From Armatimonadota bacterium (lineage in GTDB: Bacteria > Armatimonadota > Zipacnadia > Zipacnadales > UBA11051), in NCBI GenBank assembly GCA_013178155.1, contig JABLXH010000049.1, positions 1 to 34,906 of the forward strand: DNA of 34,906 nt. Direction: 5' to 3'. The notes below the pieces were generated by a model. That model was given only the letters and a program-made list of their open reading frames with translations. It did not search any database and was not told where the DNA came from. The position numbers were made by a program, and so were the translations under genes. This document shows positions 30,355 through 34,906 of this stretch, one piece after another. Numbering within the stretch: position 1 is the first letter of the stretch; each line of letters starts with the position of its first letter.

Positions 30355-31416
30355 TCAGTTCCCCCTCGCCTGCTTCAGCAGCCCGATGTACTGCACCGCC
30401 ATGCGCAGGTCCTCCATGGCCTCGGCGGCCTCGCACATGGGCGGGCGCTCGCCCCTGATGGCGGCCACAAAGTTCATGGCCTGCTGGCGCATGGCATGCA
30501 CCCACGGCAGCGTCGGGCTGCAGGTCTGCGGCGTCACACCGTTGCCCGGGTCGCGCAGGATCTCTACCCGGCCGGGGCGGTTGCTGGCCAGCGGCGCGGG
30601 TAGCTCCAGTTTCACATAGCCCCGCTCAAAGGCCACCAGCGCGCTCTCCTGCCAGTCCACGGTGGTCTGGTACGGTGTCATCTCGATGGTCCCGGTGGCG
30701 CCGCTGTCGCTGACTGCCACCAGCAGCACTCCGCCGGGGTCGGCATATGTGACATTGTAGGGCTCCCCCAGCAGGTGCCGCAGCAGGTTCACCTGGTGAA
30801 TGTAGTAGTTCACGAAGGCGGTGTAGTCGGCGTAGGTCTGCTCGTCCATGTCCGAGGCAGGCGGGTCCCACTCGAGCGGCGGGAGCGGCTCATCGGTGCC
30901 AATGAGGTCCGTGAAGCCCGAGGCGACCCAGTCGCCGGCGGGCATCAGAATGCGCACATACTTCAGTTTCCCCAGTTCGCCCGTGGCCTTCAGCCGGTCA
31001 ATCTCCGCCTTGGCGTACATGGTCGCCGGGTCGCTGCGCTTGTGGTAGCCCACCATATGCCAGGTGCCACTGGCCTCCACGGCCCGCACGATCTTCTCGC
31101 CTTGCTCCGGGGCCCCGGCGAGCGGTTTCTCCGTAAAGACCGGCACACCGGCCTTCAGCAGCTCCGGCACCAGCGTTCCATGCCGCGTGAAAGGCTGCGA
31201 GGCGACGATGCCGTCCAGCTCCTCGTTGGCCAGCAGCGCCTCGTGGTCGCGGTACACCCTCGGCACGCCATACCGCGCCGCGACCCGCTGCCCCAGGCCT
31301 TCACGCACTTCGGCGATGGCCACGACCTCGCAGTCCGGCACCGTCACATAGTTGCGCAGATGGGCGCACTGCCCCATCCCACCCACACCGACAAACCCGA
31401 TCCGTACCTTCGGCAT
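30355..31416 (-). CDS. Gfo/Idh/MocA-family NAD(P)-dependent oxidoreductase
   Basis: This 353-aa protein has the N-terminal Rossmann motif IGFVGVGGMGQCAH, the family EKPLAG near residue 100, and the active-site segment YYIHQVNLLRHLLGEP with the likely catalytic His. These enzymes oxidise or reduce sugar, inositol or sugar-acid hydroxyls. No signal peptide is present, so it is cytoplasmic rather than one of the Tat-exported relatives. GGGAGGGG lies about 5 bases before ATG 31416; an upstream in-frame start at 31440 would overlap the previous gene. With the GH4 gene and a mutarotase-like gene it probably catabolises an unusual sugar. Confidence 0.92.
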   Translation of the reverse strand: MPKVRIGFVGVGGMGQCAHLRNYVTVPDCEVVAIAEVREGLGQRVAARYGVPRVYRDHEALLANEELDGIVASQPFTRHGTLVPELLKAGVPVFTEKPLAGAPEQGEKIVRAVEASGTWHMVGYHKRSDPATMYAKAEIDRLKATGELGKLKYVRILMPAGDWVASGFTDLIGTDEPLPPLEWDPPASDMDEQTYADYTAFVNYYIHQVNLLRHLLGEPYNVTYADPGGVLLVAVSDSGATGTIEMTPYQTTVDWQESALVAFERGYVKLELPAPLASNRPGRVEILRDPGNGVTPQTCSPTLPWVHAMRQQAMNFVAAIRGERPPMCEAAEAMEDLRMAVQYIGLLKQARGN

Positions 31417-31429
31417 TGGGCCCCTCCCG

Positions 31430-32500
31430 TTATTGGGCAACTGTGCCCTCGCGGTCTATCCCCGTCACCGCACCGCCTTCATAGGCAACAGCGTTCAGCC
31501 AGGTGCTGAGTTGCTCTCCCGGCTGCATGGTCAGGTGCTGGCCCTGTTTCATGACCTCGGTCAGCGAGCCGGGATAGCTGCTGAAGGGCTCAACAGCGCA
31601 GACGTAGTTGCGGCCCCAGCTTGGCGCGCCCATGGTCCCACTCAGTGACAACCAGTACCACAGATGCCGAAAGACCCTGGTGTCAAAGCTCATCCCAAAC
31701 CCCACACCGCGACGATGGTTGGTGAGGCCGTACCAGCCCTCGGTCAGGTTCGTCAGGAAGAGCATGTCCGAGACGCGGTCTTCGGGCGCGGTGATGCGGC
31801 TGACGTCTATGGGCTGACCGTTGAGGCCCTGGCCGACGGGCCACGGGAACCGCTGCCCCTGTGCGAAGCGGGCCTCGTCCTCGCCATTGGTGTCGCAGTA
31901 GACCTCATTGGCCGGGGCATACAGCACACAGCTTTCGTCCAGGAAGGGCGGCCCGAAGGCGGGGTGGTGGCCCCACATCAGGTCCATCGCCACGTGACCC
32001 TCGTTGGTGAGTGTCTCTTCGATCGCCAGCACCGGCTTGCCCGACCGCACGGTGAGTGTCTTCTCCAGCAGAAAGGGCGTGCGCCGGGTGCGCACCCAGG
32101 TCTTGACGCTGACGCACTCGGGCTCATCCACCAGCACCTGATGTCGCCAGGGCAGGCCGAAGACCTCGCCATGCTGGCCCAGCTCTGCCCCGCGGTAGTT
32201 GCACTTCCCCCCGCCCTGCGGCACCAGTTCCTGCCACCCGCCCTCGTAATACTCAAGAAAGCTCCCACCGGGTGGGTAGCTGCTGGGCAAGTGACTGCCG
32301 GCCGCGCGAACACCGTTGGGGCTGCGCCACATGAAATCGGTGTCGCTGGGCTTGTGGACGAACTCATAGATGTCGGTGCCCTGGTCCAGCAGGATGCTGA
32401 CCCGGATCAGCTCATTCTCAATGACCATCACGCGGACGCCGCGATAGACCAGCTCATCGTTGACGCGGCAGCCGTAGTTACGCTCGTGGGTGTAGTGCAT
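31430..32500 (-). CDS. Aldose-1-epimerase-like (DUF4432-type) protein
   Basis: This 356-aa protein has the beta-rich galactose-mutarotase-like architecture: MVIENELIRVSILLDQGTDIYEFVHKP at the N-terminus (split for description), then WQELVPQGGG, LPWRHQVLVDEP, ETLTNEGHVAMDLMWGHHPAFG with the paired His typical of the active-site region, and CAVEPFSSYPGSL. It matches DUF4432/aldose epimerase proteins that act on sugar anomers. No signal peptide. GGAG lies 8 bases before ATG 32500, and the Gfo/Idh gene starts 13 bases after its stop, so the two are probably one transcript. The substrate is unknown. Confidence 0.83.
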   Translation of the reverse strand: MHYTHERNYGCRVNDELVYRGVRVMVIENELIRVSILLDQGTDIYEFVHKPSDTDFMWRSPNGVRAAGSHLPSSYPPGGSFLEYYEGGWQELVPQGGGKCNYRGAELGQHGEVFGLPWRHQVLVDEPECVSVKTWVRTRRTPFLLEKTLTVRSGKPVLAIEETLTNEGHVAMDLMWGHHPAFGPPFLDESCVLYAPANEVYCDTNGEDEARFAQGQRFPWPVGQGLNGQPIDVSRITAPEDRVSDMLFLTNLTEGWYGLTNHRRGVGFGMSFDTRVFRHLWYWLSLSGTMGAPSWGRNYVCAVEPFSSYPGSLTEVMKQGQHLTMQPGEQLSTWLNAVAYEGGAVTGIDREGTVAQ

Positions 32501-32582
32501 GGCAGGATCTCCCCGGCTTGAACTCGTGCTAGCTTCCCGACTCCGCAGCTGATTCCCTTCTGCCCCAGTTCAGAACACGGAC

Positions 32583-32610
32583 GGGGCGCCCCGGTATCCC
32601 AGGACGCCCC
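32583..32610 (-). terminator. Hairpin after the NHL gene, near-copy of the one at 34654..34695
   Basis: GGGGCG (32583..32588) and CGCCCC (32605..32610) enclose an inner stem (CCTGG with CCGGG) around GATA on the minus strand. It lies 46 bases beyond the NHL stop. No T tract follows, so termination strength is uncertain. Nothing else is seen in the 156-base gap before the next gene. Confidence 0.5.
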
Positions 32611-32829
32611 TGCTGACTTGTCGTAAGGGGCCGAGCGCCTGCCCCGGTCATGGCGACTAGCGCCGCAGCGGCGCCAGCACACTGGTCTGACTGCCGTCAG
32701 CGGTCGCTGCGGTCACCCGCACCAGATACATGCCTCCGGGCACCTTGCTGTCCGTTCTGCTCACACCATTCCAGTGGAGCGTGTTGATCCCGGCTTCCAG
32801 GTCCCGCGCCGGCAGCTCGGCCACGACGA
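32583..32829. repeat. Direct repeat copy 1: C-terminal module plus 3' flank of the NHL gene
   Basis: This stretch aligns with 34661..34906, offset 2077-2078 bases with a one-base indel in the noncoding part. Bases 32664..32730 are identical to 34741..34807 (67 of 67). Identity falls off upstream in the coding region. It covers the last 57 codons of the gene and the terminator-like hairpin. Confidence 0.9.
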
Positions 32830-34462
32830 TACCCGCCATGTTGGTTACCGTCGCCCGGACATTGGCCGGCGCCGATAGCGACACCACGATGTGGCTGATC
32901 TCGCCGCCCTGTGCCGTCGCTGTCAGCGCCAGCGCCGCAGCGCTCCCGGCGCCAATCTGCACCGTCGCGCTCAGCCGCGCCGGTCCCGTCGTTACCCCAT
33001 CGAAGGCCCTCGCTCGACACCGCCAGTACTGGCCGACCTCGGTCAACGATGGGTCAACGAAACGCCCGGCGGGGCCTTGCACCCAGTTGACGCCATTGGT
33101 GCTCTTGTACCACTGGTAACGGTACGTGAGGGTGTCGCCATCGGGATCGGTGGCTCCCGAGGCGGTTGCTGTCAGCTTGTCGCCGTCCCGGGGACTCGTG
33201 GGCGTGACCTTCACCAGCGCAGGCGCTGTGGGCGGCTGGTTGTTGGCCAGGATAGTGACCACCGGACTGTAGACCTTGGCGCTCTTGGAGACGCCATCAT
33301 GGGCCCAGGCCTGAACCTTCCACTTCTGGCCCACGGTCGTGGACGAGGCAGGAAGGACCTTCCGCGCCAACCCGGCCGTCCAGGTCTGCCCCCCGTCAGT
33401 GCTCAGCCACCACTGATAGCGGTACGTGATGGTATCGCCGTCTGCATCCGTCGAACCACTGGCTCCGGCAATCAGATCCTCGTCGTCATAGGCTAGCGTT
33501 GGTTTGATGAGAACCTTGGTCGGAGCCGTCGGGGGCGTGTTCGGGCGGAAGCGCTGCACCCGGTCATTGCCCAGTTCAGTAACCCACACGCGGTTGGAGG
33601 AGTCCACCACAATGCCGAAGGGCTGATCTAGCTGACCGTCACCGGAGCCGTAGGCTCCCCACGTCTCCTTCCACACGCCCGTGGGGCTGAACCGCTGGAT
33701 GCGATGGTTGTTGCTGTCCGCAACGTAGACCATGTTGTCCGGACCACAGGCGATGCCGCAGGGCGAGCTGAACTGCCCGTTGGCTGATCCCGCCGCCCCC
33801 CATTTCGCCACGAACGTGCCCAGCCGGGTGTACTTGACAACGCGATGGTTGCTGGTGTCGGCCACGAAAAGGTAGCCCCCGGCGCCAAAGGCGATGCCCC
33901 GGGGACCGTAGAAGTTGGTGTTGCCGCTCCCCTGGCTCCCCCACGTTTTCAGGAACGACCCACTGGCCGAGAACTTCTGGACACGATGGTTGGCCGCGTC
34001 GGCGACATACAGGTTGTCGGCATCGTCCATCGCCAGGCCGCTGGGGACGTTGAACAGCCCGGGATCTGACCCGTAGCTGCCAAACTTCCCAAGGAAGCTC
34101 CCGTCCAGGGTGAAGAACTGGACCCGATGGTTCTCACAGCTCACATAGACCTTATCCTGGCTGGATACTGCGATGCCGACCGGCCAGGAGAACTGACCGT
34201 CGTCAGAGCCTTGCTCCCCCCATTGGGTCAGGAACGTCATGTCGGGCCCGAAACGTTGGACCCGGTGATTCGAGAAGTCCACCACATACACGCGGCCCAC
34301 CCCATCCAGGGTGAGGTGCACCGGGTTCCAGAACTGACCGGCGCCACTCCCCAGACTGCCCCACTTGCCGTCAAACCTGAAGTATCCTGCGGCCTCGACA
34401 GAAGAGAACTGCAGCGACAACAGCAGACCGACGTTCAGGAGAACCACGAGCTTGGGTCTCAT
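32657..34462 (-). CDS. Exported NHL-repeat protein with Ig-like repeats and FlgD-like C-terminal module
   Basis: This 601-aa protein starts with a signal peptide (PKLVVLLNVGLLLSLQFSSVEA). Six NHL blades follow (about 30-305), each with a G-QF--P-G-A--- DN-YVAD--NHR-Q-F pattern, for example GIAVSSQDKVYVSCENHRVQ. Two tandem Ig-like domains follow (about 310-405, 410-505), with repeated TDADGDTITYRYQWW and TDPDGDTLTYRYQWY. A FlgD/sorting-type module closes it (about 510-601) with LEAGINTLHWNG and VPGGMYLVRVTA. NHL propellers bind proteins or glycans. ATG 34462 has AGGTGG just upstream; a GTG at 34471 is an alternative. Confidence 0.88.
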   Translation of the reverse strand: MRPKLVVLLNVGLLLSLQFSSVEAAGYFRFDGKWGSLGSGAGQFWNPVHLTLDGVGRVYVVDFSNHRVQRFGPDMTFLTQWGEQGSDDGQFSWPVGIAVSSQDKVYVSCENHRVQFFTLDGSFLGKFGSYGSDPGLFNVPSGLAMDDADNLYVADAANHRVQKFSASGSFLKTWGSQGSGNTNFYGPRGIAFGAGGYLFVADTSNHRVVKYTRLGTFVAKWGAAGSANGQFSSPCGIACGPDNMVYVADSNNHRIQRFSPTGVWKETWGAYGSGDGQLDQPFGIVVDSSNRVWVTELGNDRVQRFRPNTPPTAPTKVLIKPTLAYDDEDLIAGASGSTDADGDTITYRYQWWLSTDGGQTWTAGLARKVLPASSTTVGQKWKVQAWAHDGVSKSAKVYSPVVTILANNQPPTAPALVKVTPTSPRDGDKLTATASGATDPDGDTLTYRYQWYKSTNGVNWVQGPAGRFVDPSLTEVGQYWRCRARAFDGVTTGPARLSATVQIGAGSAAALALTATAQGGEISHIVVSLSAPANVRATVTNMAGIVVAELPARDLEAGINTLHWNGVSRTDSKVPGGMYLVRVTAATADGSQTSVLAPLRR

Positions 34463-34733
34463 CAGCACCACCTGCCTTGCTCAGTCGTGAGGTGTCCGAA
34501 GCCCCTCCGACCTTGTCCCCCCCAAGTGCCACCGCCCGGACCAGGGTTCTGGCCCGTATCTGCGCGTGGTGGCAGGGGTCATCTAGTGCTATTATTACCC
34601 CTTTTCCAACCAGATTCCTTCCTTCACTCAAAGCTGGAGAGCCAAGGGCCAGAGTCAGCAGGGGCGCCCCGGTATCCCGGGACGCCCCTGCTGACTTGCC
34701 TTAAGGGGACGAAGCCTGCCCCCGTAATCGCGG
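34463..34733. other. 271-base intergenic gap upstream of the NHL gene
   Basis: It holds the hairpin 34654..34695 and an AT-rich patch near 34585..34615 (minus strand TTGGAAAAGGGG then TAATAATAG) that may contain the NHL promoter, but no clear -35/-10 pair is visible. No coding potential is evident. Confidence 0.5.
34654..34695 (-). terminator. Long perfect hairpin after the truncated C-terminal gene
   Basis: GTCAGCAGGGGCG (34654..34666) and CGCCCCTGCTGAC (34683..34695) are exact reverse complements; the inner bases add a G-U pair and five more pairs around GATA, about 19 pairs in all. It sits 38 bases past the stop of the gene at 34734. There is no T run after it, so it may end transcription by stem strength or protect the 3' end. 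A shorter relative is at 32583..32610. Confidence 0.65.
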
Positions 34734-34906
34734 CTAGCGTCGCAGCGGCGCCAGCACACTGGTCTGACTGCCGTCAGCGGTCGCTGCGGTCACCCGCACC
34801 AGATACACCCCGCCGGGAACCTTGCTCCCTGACGTGCCCACGCCGTTCCAGCTCAGCGTGCTGATGCCCGCCTCCAGGTCCCGCGCCGGCAACTCCGCCA
34901 CCACGA
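34661..34906. repeat. Direct repeat copy 2: C-terminal module plus 3' flank of the edge gene
   Basis: This is the counterpart of 32583..32829. The near-identity includes noncoding DNA and synonymous sites, which points to recent duplication or gene conversion rather than protein-level selection alone. It is cut by the window edge. Confidence 0.9.
34734..34906 (-). CDS. C-terminal fragment of a second exported protein with the FlgD-like module (5' part off the window)
   Basis: Only the last 56 codons are present. They read VVAELPARDLEAGISTLSWNG, then SKVPGGVYLVRVTA and QTSVLAPLRR before TAG at 34734. This matches the end of the NHL protein at 32657..34462 almost residue for residue. The upstream body is unknown but is likely a surface-protein paralogue. 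The segment resembles C-terminal sorting or FlgD-Ig modules that recur on exported proteins. Confidence 0.85.
   Translation of the reverse strand, partial: VVAELPARDLEAGISTLSWNGVGTSGSKVPGGVYLVRVTAATADGSQTSVLAPLRR

Noticed and set aside
32583-34906. CRISPR or insertion-sequence origin of the direct repeats
   Set aside because: There are only two copies, about 2 kb apart, covering coding sequence and its 3' flank; no spacers, transposase or terminal repeats.

Overview
The window is high-GC bacterial chromosome with no rRNA, tRNA, CRISPR array, transposase, integrase or phage gene that I can see. The prepilin at 17739..18401 has the N-terminal pattern (FTLIELL, then [14 protein letters not shown]) and C-terminal H-X9-DG motif that are very common in Armatimonadota. 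A complete KDO set (kdsD, kdsA, kdsB) implies an outer membrane with LPS. Large exported LamG, NHL and FlgD-like proteins fit the same group. The phylum call is an inference from protein style, not a computed placement.

Region 1 (1..11349, minus strand) is one long, tightly packed transcription unit. It starts at a good sigma-70-like promoter (11501..11473) and runs: a 253-aa gene of unknown function, an AmmeMemoRadiSam radical SAM enzyme, an ABC1/UbiB-like kinase, maf, mreB, mreC, mreD, kdsB, kdsA, kdsD, a metallophosphatase, coaX and the start of a tRNA-dihydrouridine synthase. Most neighbours overlap by 1-8 bases or lie a few bases apart. The core links cell-shape control (MreBCD) to KDO supply for the outer membrane.

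Region 2 (11549..17646, plus strand) starts at a divergent promoter. It holds a small membrane protein, hisS, a zinc-ribbon membrane protein and aspS. AspS carries the His/Gly pair associated with non-discriminating AspRS. A DUF4380-like lipoprotein follows and ends in a clear intrinsic terminator.

Region 3 (17667..20865, plus strand) is a promoter-led unit of prepilin, ECF transporter S component, FmdE-domain protein, EcfT and EcfA, with every junction overlapping. It looks like a self-contained ECF importer with a single-domain FmdE partner and an unknown substrate. It meets the next block tail to tail, sharing a CTAG in the two stop codons.

Region 4 (20862..34906, minus strand) is dominated by carbohydrate functions. 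It has two amidohydrolase-superfamily proteins (one without its metal ligands), a 1030-aa exported LamG protein with a candidate glycosidase domain, a GH4 glycosidase, an FG-GAP/VCBS protein, a Gfo/Idh/MocA oxidoreductase, a mutarotase-like protein and an exported NHL protein. The housekeeping genes mnmA and a 3-hydroxyacyl-CoA dehydrogenase are interleaved. The window ends in the tail of a second gene whose C-terminal module and 3' flank nearly duplicate the end of the NHL gene.
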